Of a stretch of 64,000 bases of DNA, positions 50,699-60,700 are shown piece by piece. The position numbers and the translations under genes are program-made. Source of the DNA: Actinopolyspora xinjiangensis (lineage in GTDB: Bacteria > Actinomycetota > Actinomycetes > Mycobacteriales > Pseudonocardiaceae). Position 1 is the first letter of the stretch, and each line of letters opens with the position of its first letter. The notes below the pieces were generated by a model. That model had not been told where the DNA came from and did no database searches. It saw only the letters and a list, made by a program, of their open reading frames with translations. Location: NCBI RefSeq assembly GCF_900104475.1, contig NZ_FNJR01000004.1:186001-250000 (forward strand), read 5' to 3'.

Positions 50699-51438
50699 CC
50701 GTTCACTTCGTCGGTGCCGGCCCCGGCGCGGCCGACCTGATCACGGTCCGGGGCCGCGACACCCTCGCGAACTGCCCGGTGTGCCTGTACGCGGGCAGTC
50801 TGGTTCCCCGGGAGCTGCTGGAGCAGTGCCCGGCCGACGCCCGTCTCGTGGACACCGCCAGGATGACGCTCGACGAGATACTCGACGAGATGCTGGCGGC
50901 GGACCGGCGGGGGCAGGACGTGGCGCGGCTGCACTCCGGGGATCCGGCGGTGTTCAGCGCGGTGGCCGAGCAGATGCGCAGGCTCGACGCCCACGGTGTC
51001 GCCTACGAGATGGTCCCCGGGGTTCCCGCTTTCGCGGCCGCCGCCGCCGCGCTGAACCGGGAGCTCACCGTTCCCGGCGTGGGGCAGACCGTGCTGCTGA
51101 CCAGGATCGCGGCCAGGGCCACTCCGATGCCGGAGGGTGAGGAGCTCGAGACACTGGGACGCGGCGGGGCGACGATGGTGCTGCACCTGGCGGTCAACCG
51201 CGTCGAGGAACTCGTGGAGCGGCTGGTGCCGAACTACGGCCGGGAATGCCCCGTGGCCGTGGTCGCCGGGGCGAGCAGGGACGACGAGACCGTACTGCGC
51301 GGCACGCTGGCCGACATAGCCGCCCAGGTCAGGCAGGCCGGGATCGAACGGACCGCCGTGATCGTCGTGGGAGAGGTGCTCACCGCGGGCGAGTTCCCCG
51401 ACAGCCACCTGTACTCCGCGAACCGGTGCCGCGAGTGA
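50695..51438 (+). CDS. cobM: precorrin-4 C11-methyltransferase
   Basis: The 247-residue tetrapyrrole methylase has 'VHFVGAGPGAADLITVRG' at the N-terminus, 'YAGSLVPRELL', 'RLHSGDPAVFSAV' and 'EMVPGVPAFAAAAA', the usual CobM/CbiF motifs. It methylates C11 of precorrin-4. The ATG overlaps the cobL stop as ATGA. A hairpin follows before the convergent cbiD gene. Confidence 0.93.
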   Translation: MTVHFVGAGPGAADLITVRGRDTLANCPVCLYAGSLVPRELLEQCPADARLVDTARMTLDEILDEMLAADRRGQDVARLHSGDPAVFSAVAEQMRRLDAHGVAYEMVPGVPAFAAAAAALNRELTVPGVGQTVLLTRIAARATPMPEGEELETLGRGGATMVLHLAVNRVEELVERLVPNYGRECPVAVVAGASRDDETVLRGTLADIAAQVRQAGIERTAVIVVGEVLTAGEFPDSHLYSANRCRE

Positions 51439-51509
51439 TCGCCCGTTCGTGACTGCCCACGGGGTGGGTCCGCTCGCGAGCGGGTCGACGTTCCCACGCG
51501 ACGCGGTCC

Positions 51510-51539
51510 GGGAAGACCCACCGGCCAGCGGGTCTTCCC
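51510..51539. terminator. hairpin between cobM and cbiD
   Basis: GGGAAGACCC and GGGTCTTCCC form a 10-bp perfect stem with a 10-nt loop in a 280-bp convergent gap. A palindrome CCCCGATCGGGG (51599-51610) lies nearer to cbiD. Both could end transcription from either side. Confidence 0.6.
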
Positions 51540-51718
51540 ACCACTCCGGTGGCCGGGGCGTCCCCTTCGGCTCACCCCGAGGATCGTCCCGTGGTACTCC
51601 CCGATCGGGGAACGACGTGGTGCGGTGACCGCTCGAGGTGAGCCCGGACGAGCTGGCGAACCGGAGCTCGCGGGAGGTACTACCGTCGGGCACCCCCCTG
51701 AGGGGGCCGCGGAGTCGG

Positions 51719-52819
51719 TCAGTGCGGGACGGTGCGTCCCACGACGGCGCCCGCCCGGTCGATGACGATCACCTCGACCCGGACGGCGACCCCCCGCAGC
51801 GTCTCCAGCGCCACCTCGCGCGCGTCACGGGCGACCAGGTCGCCGAGGGGGAATTCCTCGGCACGGGCCGCCTGCAGCGCGTCCAGAGCGGTGTTGGCTC
51901 CGGCCACGCGCTCGGCGAGCTCCTCGCCACCGCCCTCCTGCCGCACCAGGCGGGACAACTGGGCGAAATCGACCCGCGAACGCTTCGAGTGCAGGTCCAG
52001 GTGGCCGTCCGCGAGCTTGGCGATCTTGCCGATCCCGCCCGCGATCGTCAGCCGGGGCACCGGGTGCCTGCGGAGGTACTTCAACACCGCCCCCGCGAAG
52101 TCGCCCATGTCGAGCAGCGCCTCGTCGGCGAGTCCGTAGAGCTCGACGACCGTGCGCTCCGATGTGCTGCCGGTGCATCCCGCCACGTGGTCGAGCCCTT
52201 CGGCACGGGCCACGTCCACCCCGCGCCGGATGCTGTCTATCCACGCCGAGCACGAGTACGGGATCACCACGCCGGTCGTCCCGAGGATCGACAGCCCACC
52301 CGTGATCCCCAACCTCGGGTTCCAGGTGTGCCTGGCCAGTTCCTCGCCGTCCTCGACGGAGACCTCCACCACCAGGTTCCCCGAGTCGCCGTGGCGCTCG
52401 GCTAGTTCGGTGACCGCCTCGCGCATCAGCCTACGGGGAACCGGGTTGATCGCCGGTTCCCCGACCTCCAGCGGCAGGCCGGGCTTGGTGACGGTTCCCA
52501 CACCCGGACCCGCGCGGAACGTCACCCCGCTCCCCGGTTCGCCACGGCTGACGCGGGAGCGGACGACGGCGCCGTGGGTGACGTCGGGGTCGTCCCCGGC
52601 GTCCTTGACCACCCCGGCCAGGGCCCAGCCCGGCCCCGAGCTCTCCTTGGTGAGCGCGAACGAGGGGCGGTGTCCCCTCGGCAACCGCACCGGCACGGGG
52701 TCGGGAAAGCTCCCCGTGAGCAACGCCTCGTAGGCGGCTGTGGTGGCGGCCAGCGCGCAGGCCCCGGTGGTCCAGCCGTACCGGAGGCCACCCGACTGCT
52801 CGGCACTATCGTTTGCCAC
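51719..52819 (-). CDS. cbiD: cobalt-precorrin-5B C1-methyltransferase (CbiD type)
   Basis: The 366-residue protein has the CbiD opening 'LRYGWTTGACALAATTAAY', 'GEPAINPVPRRLM', 'LGITGGLSILGTTGVV' and 'GGIGKIAKLADGHLDLHSKRS'. CbiD adds the C1 methyl in the anaerobic route; the aerobic route normally uses the unrelated CobF. No CobF is seen here, so CbiD must act on the metal-free intermediate if the pathway is as the other genes suggest. The GTG at 52819 follows GGAG. It is divergent from cobK. Confidence 0.92.
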   Translation of the reverse strand: MANDSAEQSGGLRYGWTTGACALAATTAAYEALLTGSFPDPVPVRLPRGHRPSFALTKESSGPGWALAGVVKDAGDDPDVTHGAVVRSRVSRGEPGSGVTFRAGPGVGTVTKPGLPLEVGEPAINPVPRRLMREAVTELAERHGDSGNLVVEVSVEDGEELARHTWNPRLGITGGLSILGTTGVVIPYSCSAWIDSIRRGVDVARAEGLDHVAGCTGSTSERTVVELYGLADEALLDMGDFAGAVLKYLRRHPVPRLTIAGGIGKIAKLADGHLDLHSKRSRVDFAQLSRLVRQEGGGEELAERVAGANTALDALQAARAEEFPLGDLVARDAREVALETLRGVAVRVEVIVIDRAGAVVGRTVPH

Positions 52820-53069
52820 GGCAGAATGCACTCCAACGGGTTCGATCGTGAGTCGTGGCCGAGCGGGTCCCGGCCGGCTCGGCCGCCCCGGCTCCGGACG
52901 TGGCCGGTGCTCCCACCGGCTCACCCGCACGAACGCTGGACCGACCGTACGACCGGTGCCGTGGGGCGCGGGCACGGTGGTCCGGATCGCCGCGAGCCCG
53001 CTCCCGCTCCGACGGACCTTCGCACCGGCCGGGGCTCAGGAAGTCCGCAGTCGATTCAGGGGTGTGCCG

Positions 53070-53819
53070 ATGAATCCGCGTGTCCTCATCCTGGGAGGCA
53101 CCGGCGAGGGCAGACGACTGGCCGAACAGCTCGACGAGCTGGGGGTGCCCGTGGTGTCCTCGCTGGCGGGCCGGGTTCGTGAACCGAGACTGCCGAAGGG
53201 CGAGGTGCGGATCGGTGGATTCGGCGGCCCGGAGGGCCTGGCCGAATACCTGCGGGACGAGCGGATCGGGACGATCGTGGACGCCACCCACCCGTTCGCG
53301 AGACGGATGACCGACAACGCGGTGGCAGCTGCGGCGACCACGGGCACCGACCTGCTGGTACTGCGCAGGCGGGCGTGGTCGCCGGAGTCGGGCGACGACT
53401 GGCACCAGGTGGAATCGCTGGCCGAGGCCGCCGAAAAGGTCGGCGAACTGGGACAGCGCGTGCTGCTGACCACCGGCCGCCAGGGAGTGGAGCACTTCGC
53501 CACGGCGCGGGACAACTGGTTCCTCGTACGCAGCGTCGACGAGCCCGAGCACCCCCTCCCGCCGAACATGACCACGCTGCTCGCCAGAGGACCGTTCGAC
53601 ACCGCCGCCGAGCTGGACCTGCTCCGACGGCACCGCATCGAGGTGGTCGTCAGCAAGAACAGCGGCGGCACCATGACCGAGGGCAAGCTCACCGCCGCCC
53701 GTCAACTGGGGCTGCCGGTGGTGCTGGTTCGTCAGCCCGAACTTCCGAAGGTTCCGGTGGTGCACACGGTGGAGGACGCGCTCGCCTGGCTCCGGAAGCA
53801 CCGGTCTCACGCCGGGTAA
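53070..53819 (+). CDS. cobK: precorrin-6A reductase
   Basis: The 249-residue protein has 'RVLILGGTGEGRRLAEQL' at the N-terminus, 'VDATHPFARRMT' and 'VVSKNSGGTMTEGKL', the CobK/CbiJ motifs. It reduces precorrin-6A with NADPH. AGGGG lies upstream of the ATG. The last 13 nt overlap the 3' end of cobIJ on the other strand. Confidence 0.93.
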   Translation: MNPRVLILGGTGEGRRLAEQLDELGVPVVSSLAGRVREPRLPKGEVRIGGFGGPEGLAEYLRDERIGTIVDATHPFARRMTDNAVAAAATTGTDLLVLRRRAWSPESGDDWHQVESLAEAAEKVGELGQRVLLTTGRQGVEHFATARDNWFLVRSVDEPEHPLPPNMTTLLARGPFDTAAELDLLRRHRIEVVVSKNSGGTMTEGKLTAARQLGLPVVLVRQPELPKVPVVHTVEDALAWLRKHRSHAG

Positions 53820-55351
53820 CGCCTGGGGGTGAAGACCGCCCGGCCGTCGGCGCGCTCCACGAGCCGGCTGGTGGAAGAGCCGATCAGCAGCAGGCAGCGC
53901 ATGTCGACCTGTTCCGGGTCCAGCTCGTCGAGCCGGACGATCCGCACGTGCTCCTCGGGGCCTCCGACGTCCCTTCCGATCACCACCGGCGTGTCGGGTG
54001 CGCGGTGCCGGAGCAGCACGTCGCGGGCCGCGCCGACCTGCCAACGCCGGCTCGCCGAGGCCGGGTTGTAGACGGCCATCGCGAGATCCGCGCCCGCGGC
54101 GGCCTCCAACCGCTGTTCGATCACCTCCCACGGCTTGAGCCGATCGGACAACGAGAGCACGCAGTAGTCGTGGCCCAGTGGTGCCCCCACCCGGCTGGCC
54201 ACCGCCTGCGCTGCCGTCAGTCCCGGCAGCACGCGGACCTCGACGTGCTCGTAGGCCGGCTCGGAGGCCACTTCCAGCACCGCGCTGCCCATGGCGAAGA
54301 CGCCCGGATCACCGGAGGAGACCACCACGACCTCCCGGCCGTTCGCGGCCAGTTCGAGTGCCTCGGCGGCACGTTCGGCCTCCACCCGGTTGTCCGAGGG
54401 GTGCTTGCGCTGCCGCGGATTGCTCGGTAGCCGGTCGAGGTAGGGACCGTAACCGACGAGGTCGTCGGCGGCGCCGACCGCCGCCTGCGCCTCGGGAGTG
54501 GTCCACTCCCGCCCGGCGGGGCCCAGCCCGACCACCACGACCCGCCCGGAGCCCGAACCGGGGTTCCGACCGGTGGAACCGGTTTCCGGGGTGGCGCTGC
54601 CCCCTGTTCCCACCGGGCTGGGAAGCAGCGCCAGCGAGAAGTAGGGGACGCTGTCCGGGTCGACGTCGGCGAGCGGCTCGACCCGCTGCCGCCGGGTGCT
54701 GGCCCGCTCCACGTAGTAGGCCCTGTCGAGGCAACCCGCCCGGTCGAAGGCGTCACGGACTCCCTCGAAGGTCCGGCCCAGCTTGAGCACGGCGGCCGCG
54801 TCGGTCTCGCGCAACCGCTCGGCCAGCACCTCGGGTTCCAGGGTGCCGGGCAGCACGGTCAGGACCTCGTCGCGCTCCGCCAGCGGGCGCCCGAGCTCGG
54901 CGGAGGCGGCGCCGACGGAGTTCACCCCGGGCACGACCCGCGTCTCGAACCTCCCCGAAAGCCGCTTGTGCATGTGCATGTAGGAGCCGTAGAAGAACGG
55001 GTCCCCCTCCCCGAGCAGCGCGACGTCACGCCCGGCGCTGAGGTGGGCGGCCAGCCGTCCGGCGATCTCGGTGTAGAACTCGTCGATCGCGCCCTGGTAT
55101 CCCCCCGGGTGGTCGGTGGTCTCGGTGGTGACCGGGTACACCAGGGGTTCCTCGATCTGGTCACCGCGCAGGTAGGGCTCGGCCACCGACCTGGCGATGC
55201 TGTTGCCGTGCCTGGCGCTGTGGTAGGCGATCACGTCGGCCTCGCCGATCAGGCGTGCCGCCTTGACCGTTACCAGTTCGGGATCGCCGGGTCCCAGCCC
55301 CACTCCGAACAGTCGGCCGGGTGCGGGGGTGTCGCTCTGTTGGCTGTTCAC
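53807..55351 (-). CDS. cobIJ: fused precorrin-2 C20- and precorrin-3B C17-methyltransferase
   Basis: The 514-residue protein joins two tetrapyrrole methylases. CobI (about 1-250) has '[18 protein letters not shown]' and '[14 protein letters not shown]'. A Gly/Ser/Thr-rich linker (about 248-270) leads to CobJ with '[17 protein letters not shown]', '[13 protein letters not shown]' and 'AMAVYNPAS'. It acts before and after CobG. The fusion is standard in actinobacteria. The start overlaps the cobH stop as GTGA. Confidence 0.94.
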   Translation of the reverse strand: MNSQQSDTPAPGRLFGVGLGPGDPELVTVKAARLIGEADVIAYHSARHGNSIARSVAEPYLRGDQIEEPLVYPVTTETTDHPGGYQGAIDEFYTEIAGRLAAHLSAGRDVALLGEGDPFFYGSYMHMHKRLSGRFETRVVPGVNSVGAASAELGRPLAERDEVLTVLPGTLEPEVLAERLRETDAAAVLKLGRTFEGVRDAFDRAGCLDRAYYVERASTRRQRVEPLADVDPDSVPYFSLALLPSPVGTGGSATPETGSTGRNPGSGSGRVVVVGLGPAGREWTTPEAQAAVGAADDLVGYGPYLDRLPSNPRQRKHPSDNRVEAERAAEALELAANGREVVVVSSGDPGVFAMGSAVLEVASEPAYEHVEVRVLPGLTAAQAVASRVGAPLGHDYCVLSLSDRLKPWEVIEQRLEAAAGADLAMAVYNPASASRRWQVGAARDVLLRHRAPDTPVVIGRDVGGPEEHVRIVRLDELDPEQVDMRCLLLIGSSTSRLVERADGRAVFTPRRYPA

Positions 55352-55974
55352 TCTTCCTCGCTCGCGATCGCGTTGATGGCGGCCGCGGTCATCGCACTAC
55401 CGCCCCGCCTGCCGTGCACCACCAGGGACTCCGGGCACCCCGGGTGCCGCCGCAGCGCCTGCTTGGACTCGACCGCACCGATGAACCCCACGGGAATCCC
55501 CAGCACCGCTGCTGGTGTACCCGCCCCCTCCTCGATCAGCTCCAGCAGCCGGAACAGGCAGGTGGGAGCGTTGCCGATCGCCACCACGGCCCCGTCCAGC
55601 CTGCCGCGCCACAACTCCATGGCGGCGGCGCTGCGCGTGGTGCCGAGGCGCCGCGCGAGGTCGGGAACCGCCGGGTCGGACAGGGTGCACAGGATCTCGT
55701 TGTCCGCCGGGAGCCTGCGGCGCGTCACACCCGCGGCCACCATCTCCGCGTCGCACAGCACCGGGGCTCCGGCGTTCAGCGCGCCGCGAGCGGCGCTGAC
55801 CACCCCCGGTGAGAAGGCGAGATCGTCGACCAGATCGACCATGCCGCAGGCGTGGATCATGCGCACGGCCACACCGGCGACGTCCGACGGCAGCTCGTCG
55901 AGACCGGCTTCCGCGCGGATGGTCGCGAAGGAGCGCCGGTAGATCTCCTCGCCGTCCCGGATGTATTCGATCAC
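55348..55974 (-). CDS. cobH: precorrin-8X methylmutase
   Basis: The 208-residue enzyme moves the C11 methyl group to C12 to give hydrogenobyrinate. Catalytic His41 lies in '[10 protein letters not shown]', and '[11 protein letters not shown]' and '[14 protein letters not shown]' are conserved. It is coupled by GTGA overlaps to cobG upstream and cobIJ downstream. Confidence 0.94.
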   Translation of the reverse strand: MIEYIRDGEEIYRRSFATIRAEAGLDELPSDVAGVAVRMIHACGMVDLVDDLAFSPGVVSAARGALNAGAPVLCDAEMVAAGVTRRRLPADNEILCTLSDPAVPDLARRLGTTRSAAAMELWRGRLDGAVVAIGNAPTCLFRLLELIEEGAGTPAAVLGIPVGFIGAVESKQALRRHPGCPESLVVHGRRGGSAMTAAAINAIASEEE

Positions 55975-57362
55975 CGGTAGTCCTCGTCACCTGTTTCCTG
56001 GTCGTTGTCCTCATGGCCGGTACCGGCCGGGACGGTGGTCGTCCCGGCGTGACGGGCACGCCTGACGGCCTCGGCCACCTCGCGATGGCCCGCATCGGCC
56101 ACCCACGTGCTCGTACCGGACTCCGTGGTGGAGCTGACCGAGTATCCGGAGGGGCCCGCCAGCACCTCCACCACGGGACCGGGCGGCCGCCCGCAGCGGC
56201 GGGAACAGCCCACCCAGTGCACCGGGAGCACACCGGCCTCCGCCGTCTCGTCGTCCACCGCCTCGACGTAGGCCAGACCGCGCGCGGCGTCCCGGTGGAC
56301 GTCGGCCAGGGACTTGGCGCAGCCGGGCTTGCCCGCGCAGGCGGTCGCGCCGTTGAACGGCGAGGCTGTTTCGACGATCAGGCCGCACGAGTGCAGCTCG
56401 GAAAGCCGTGCCGAACACTCACCCTCGTCGACGCCGGGGACGACCACCGTCCGCCAGGGCGTCAGTCGGACGACACCGGACGCGGCTTCGGCCGTTCGTA
56501 TGATGCTACGCAGTTGCGCCGGGGACAAGCGGCCCAATGGCGCCCCGACGCCCAGCGCGACCCGGCTCTCGGAGCGGCCCAGCTCCCCCACAGTGGGCCT
56601 TTCCTGCGGATTCCGCCGTCGGGCGGGCGGAGTCCTCTCGCGTGATGTGACATCGACAACGGCTCCGGTCCACCGGCCGCAGTAGGCACACAGTGCTTCC
56701 GCCAACTCATCCTGCGTGTCCAACTCGGCCACTCGCCACGCCGCGCCACCGTGCCGTCGGCGCACGGCGAGGAACTCCCGCGCGGCGGTCACCGCGGCGG
56801 AGGGCGCGTCACCGGGCCGGACCCGCAGTCCCGAGTCGGCCCCGGCCAACAGCACGGCGAGGCTGTCGGCCGACACCGGCAACAACCCCACGTCGGCGCA
56901 CAGCGGGGACAGGTCACCGCTGCCGTCGTCGACGGTGAACAGGAACCTGCCGGACAGCTCGGCCAGAGCCGGATCCGCGCACAACAGCGCGTCCAGCTCA
57001 GTCACGAGCCAGCGCACCGAGCCCAGCCGGCCGCGTCCGTCGAGTCCCGCGTGAGGGGCGGCCACGATGTTGCGCACCCGTTCGTGGGTCAGGGAGGGCA
57101 GCAGGCCGACCTCGTCCAACAGCCGCCCCAGCTCATCGGGGGCTTCTATCCCGCGCAACTGCAGGTTGGCGCGGGAGGTCAGCTCGATCGTGGAGTTCCC
57201 CAGCTCCACGGCGGCCCTGTTCAGGGTCCGCAGCTGTCGGCTGTCCAGCCTTCCGCCTGGAACGCGGATCCGCGCCAGCCCGCCGTCCGCGGCCTGGTGG
57301 AGCCGGAGCGCGCCCGGGCAGGCATCGGGTCTGTCACGATCGGCGCTGAAGTTCTCGGACAC
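55971..57362 (-). CDS. cobG: precorrin-3B synthase
   Basis: The 463-residue protein has the two-half sulfite-reductase-like fold and a [4Fe-4S]/sirohaem-type cysteine set: C-x5-C in 'CAGKPGC' and C-x3-C in 'GCSRRCGRP'. '[11 protein letters not shown]' is the usual N-terminal motif. CobG contracts the ring with oxygen and so marks the aerobic pathway. The GTG at 57362 was chosen at the family N-terminus. It heads the cobG-cobH-cobIJ operon. Its promoter must lie close to, or overlap antisense with, the cobN riboswitch region. Confidence 0.9.
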   Translation of the reverse strand: MSENFSADRDRPDACPGALRLHQAADGGLARIRVPGGRLDSRQLRTLNRAAVELGNSTIELTSRANLQLRGIEAPDELGRLLDEVGLLPSLTHERVRNIVAAPHAGLDGRGRLGSVRWLVTELDALLCADPALAELSGRFLFTVDDGSGDLSPLCADVGLLPVSADSLAVLLAGADSGLRVRPGDAPSAAVTAAREFLAVRRRHGGAAWRVAELDTQDELAEALCAYCGRWTGAVVDVTSRERTPPARRRNPQERPTVGELGRSESRVALGVGAPLGRLSPAQLRSIIRTAEAASGVVRLTPWRTVVVPGVDEGECSARLSELHSCGLIVETASPFNGATACAGKPGCAKSLADVHRDAARGLAYVEAVDDETAEAGVLPVHWVGCSRRCGRPPGPVVEVLAGPSGYSVSSTTESGTSTWVADAGHREVAEAVRRARHAGTTTVPAGTGHEDNDQETGDEDYR

Positions 57363-57473
57363 TCCGGGGATGCTACGGGCCGCGGCACTGTGCGCCGCGA
57401 CACGATGGCGCGATCCGGCTGCCCGGCAGCTTGACGAGGCATCCGCACGTTCCCGAAACTGGAACGCGTATCT

Positions 57474-57621
57474 GCGGTGGATCATGGAGGAAGCCGGTGC
57501 GAGTCCGGCGCGGTCCCGCCACTGTCACCGAGGAGCGGACTCCGTCGACGGTCACTGTCCCGTCGGGATGGGAAGACCGGAGCGAGCGATGATCCGGGAG
57601 CCAGGAGACTCCGACCACCGC
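57474..57621 (+). ncRNA. cobalamin riboswitch upstream of cobN
   Basis: The stem P1 is GCGGTGG (57474-57480) with CCACCGC (57615-57621). Inside are GAAGCCGGTGCGAGTCCGGC, the conserved core with GTCCCGCCACTGT (GCCACTG at 57518-57524), and the B12 box GGGAGCCAGGAGACTCC (57596-57612). All diagnostic elements of the AdoCbl/B12 riboswitch are present in order. It should lower cobN expression when cobalamin is plentiful. An AGGGG/CCCCT hairpin and the leader ORF follow as the likely expression platform. Confidence 0.93.
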
Positions 57622-57662
57622 CACACTCTGGAAAGGGGCGAGGACCCCTGGGAAGGTTACTG

Positions 57663-57746
57663 ATGCGCCGTTCGAACGCGCGTGCATCGCGCGTCCTGTC
57701 CTGGTCGGTCCCCCCGGTTCTCGACGCCGAGGAGCCAATCGCATGA
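57663..57746 (+). CDS. 27-codon leader ORF between riboswitch and cobN
   Basis: The ATG follows GGAAGG by 6 nt and the TGA overlaps the cobN ATG as ATGA. The peptide 'MRRSNARASRVLSWSVP' and its remainder have no recognised domain. It also carries the GAGGAG ribosome site of cobN. It lies where a translational expression platform would act, so the riboswitch may control this leader and, by coupling, cobN. Translation is not proven. Confidence 0.5.
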   Translation: MRRSNARASRVLSWSVPPVLDAEEPIA

Positions 57747-60700
57747 TCCTGCTGCTGTCAACTTCCGACACCGACCTGCTCAGTGCGCGGGCCAGCGGAG
57801 CCGATTACCGGCTCGCGAACCCGGCGCGGGTCGGTGCGGACGACCTCCCCGAGCTGCTCGACGGGGTCCACCTCGTCGTGGTGCGACTGCTCGGCGGCCG
57901 CAGGGCCTGGGAAGAGGGACTCGACGTCCTGCTCAACGGGTCTCGTCCCGTGGTCGTGCTCGGCGGTGAGCAACAGCCGGACGCCGAGCTCATGGAGTGC
58001 TCGACCGTCCCCGGCGGTGTGTGCGCCGAGGCCCATGCCTACCTGGCCCACGGTGGGCCGGAGAACCTGACCCAGCTGTACCACTTCCTGTCGGACACCG
58101 TGCTGCTCACCGGCAACGGCTTCGCGCCCCCCGCTGAGACCCCCACCTGGGGCGAGTTGGAGCGCACTCCCGTCAGACGGGAGGGCCCGACCGTGGCCGT
58201 GTTGTACTACCGGGCACACCACATGGCGGGCAACACCGCGTTCGCTCACACCCTCTGCGACGCGATCGAGAACGCGGGTGGGCAGGCCATGCCGTTGTTC
58301 TGCGCCTCGCTGCGCACGCCCGACCCGGAACTGCTGGAAAAGCTGCGCGGGGCGGACGCCCTCGTGGTCACGGTGCTCGCGGCGGGCGGGAGCAAACCGG
58401 CGGTGGCCACGGCCGGGGGCGACGACGAAGCATGGGACGTCGGTGCGCTCGCGCAGCTGGACGTCCCGATCCTGCAAGGGCTGTGCCTGACCAGCAGCCG
58501 CGCCGCCTGGGAGGACAACGACGAGGGGCTGTCCCCACTGGACATGGCCACCCAGGTCGCGGTTCCGGAGTTCGACGGCCGCTTGATAACGGTGCCGTTC
58601 TCGTTCAAGGAGAACGACTCGGAAGGGCTACCGGTCTACGTCGCCGACAGCGAGCGAGCGGCACGGGTCGCCGGAATCGCGGTGCGGCACGCCCGGCTGC
58701 GGCACGTACCTGCCCGGGACAAGCGACTCGCCCTGATGCTGTCGGCCTACCCGACCAAGCACGCCAGGGTCGGCAACGCCGTGGGGCTGGACACCCCGGT
58801 CTCGGCGGTGCGGATGCTGCGCTCACTGCGCGAACACGGCTACGACATCGGCCCCGACGAAGGCCCGGACGCCCTGCCCGGTGTCGCGGCGCAGGACGGC
58901 GACGCGCTGATCCACGCGCTGATCGCGGCAGGCGGGCAGGACCGGGACTGGCTGAGCGAGGAGCAGCTGGCGGGCAACCCGGTGCGGATTCCGGCCAGGC
59001 GTTACCGGGAGTGGTTCGACTCCCTGCCCGAGCAACTGCGCTCCGACATCGAACAGCACTGGGGACCTCCCCCCGGTGAGTTGTTCGTGGACTACTCGCG
59101 GGACCCCGAGGGCGAGATCGTGCTCGCCGCCATCAGGGCGGGCAACGTGGTGCTGATGATCCAGCCGCCGCGCGGCTTCGGGGAGAACCCGATCGCGATC
59201 TACCACGACCCCGACCTGCCGCCGAGCCATCACTACCTGGCGGCCTACCGCTGGCTCGTCGACGACTTCGACGCGCACGCGATGGTGCACCTGGGCAAGC
59301 ACGGCAACCTGGAATGGCTGCCCGGAAAGACGGCGGGGATGTCTGCCGCCTGCGCCACGGACGCGGCGCTGGCCGATCTGCCGCTGGTGTACCCGTTCCT
59401 GGTCAACGACCCGGGTGAAGGCACGCAGGCCAAGCGCAGGGTGCACGCCACACTGGTGGACCACCTCGTGCCGCCGATGGCCCGCGCCGAGAGCTACGGC
59501 GACATCGCGCGGTTGGAGCAGCTGCTCGACGAGCACGCCAACATCACGGCCATGGACCCCGCCAAGCTGCCCGCCATCCGCAGCCAGATCTGGACGCTGA
59601 TGCAGGCGGCCAAGCTGGACCACGACCTGGGCTTGGAGGAACGCCCGCACGACGCCGAGTTCGACGACATGCTGATGCAGGTCGACGGCTGGTTGTGCGA
59701 GGTCAAGGACGCCCAGATCCGGGAGGGGTTGCACGTGTTCGGCGATCCTCCCACCGGCGAGGCACGGGTCAGCCTGGTGCTGGCCATGCTGCGGGCACGG
59801 CAGATGTGGGGTGGTCAGCAGGCCGCGGTTCCGGGACTGCGCGAGGCACTGGGCCTGGCCGAGGACGGTTCGGAGGCCCGTGACCGGGTGGACGACATCG
59901 AGGCCCTCGCCCACTCGCTGGTAAGCGCCATGGAGGAGCGCGCCTGGCGCGTCGATTCCGTCGAGGAGGCCTGCCGCTCGGTGCTGGAGGAGGTGCCGGA
60001 GCGGGTTCCCGAGGTGCTGCGGTTCGCCGCCACGGAGATAGTGCCCCGACTGGCCGCCACCACGGACGAGATGGGCTCGACCCTGCACGCCCTCAACGGC
60101 GGATACATCCCTTCCGGTCCGAGCGGTTCCCCGCTGCGCGGACTGGTGAACGTGCTTCCCACCGGCAGGAACTTCTACTCGGTGGACCCCAAGGGAATCC
60201 CCAGCAGGCTGGCCTGGGACACCGGACACGCAATCGCGGAGTCACTGCTGCGGCGTTACCGCGAGGACAACGGTGAGTGGCCCGGCTCGGTGGGGCTGTC
60301 GGTGTGGGGAACCAGCGCGATGCGCACCTCCGGTGACGACATCGCCGAGGTACTCGCGCTGATCGGTGTCCGCCCCACTTGGGACGACTCCTCGCGGCGA
60401 GTGAACGGTCTGGAGGTGATCCCGCTCGACGAGCTCGAACGGCCCCGCGTGGATGTCACGGTGCGCATCAGCGGTTTCTTCCGGGACGCCTTCCCGCACG
60501 TGGTCAACCTGCTCGACGACGCCTTCCGCATGGTCGCGGAGCTGGACGAGCCCGACGAGTGGAACCACGTGCGGGCGCACACCAGGGCCGACATAGCCGA
60601 GCACGGCGACGAGCGGCGCGCGACGATGCGGATCTTCGGCTCCAAACCCGGGGCCTACGGCGCGGGGATGTTGTCGCTGATCGACAGTCGCAACTGGCGC

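Noticed and set aside
49333-51693. Minus-strand 786-codon open frame opposite cobL-cobM
   Set aside because: Both corrin methylases on the plus strand show full motif sets; the antisense frame is rich in Arg, Ser and Pro with no domain.
52820-53069. Possible B12 riboswitch in the cbiD/cobK divergent region (GCTCAGGAAGTCC at about 53034)
   Set aside because: Only part of a B12 box is matched; the GCCACTG core and a P1 helix were not found on either strand.
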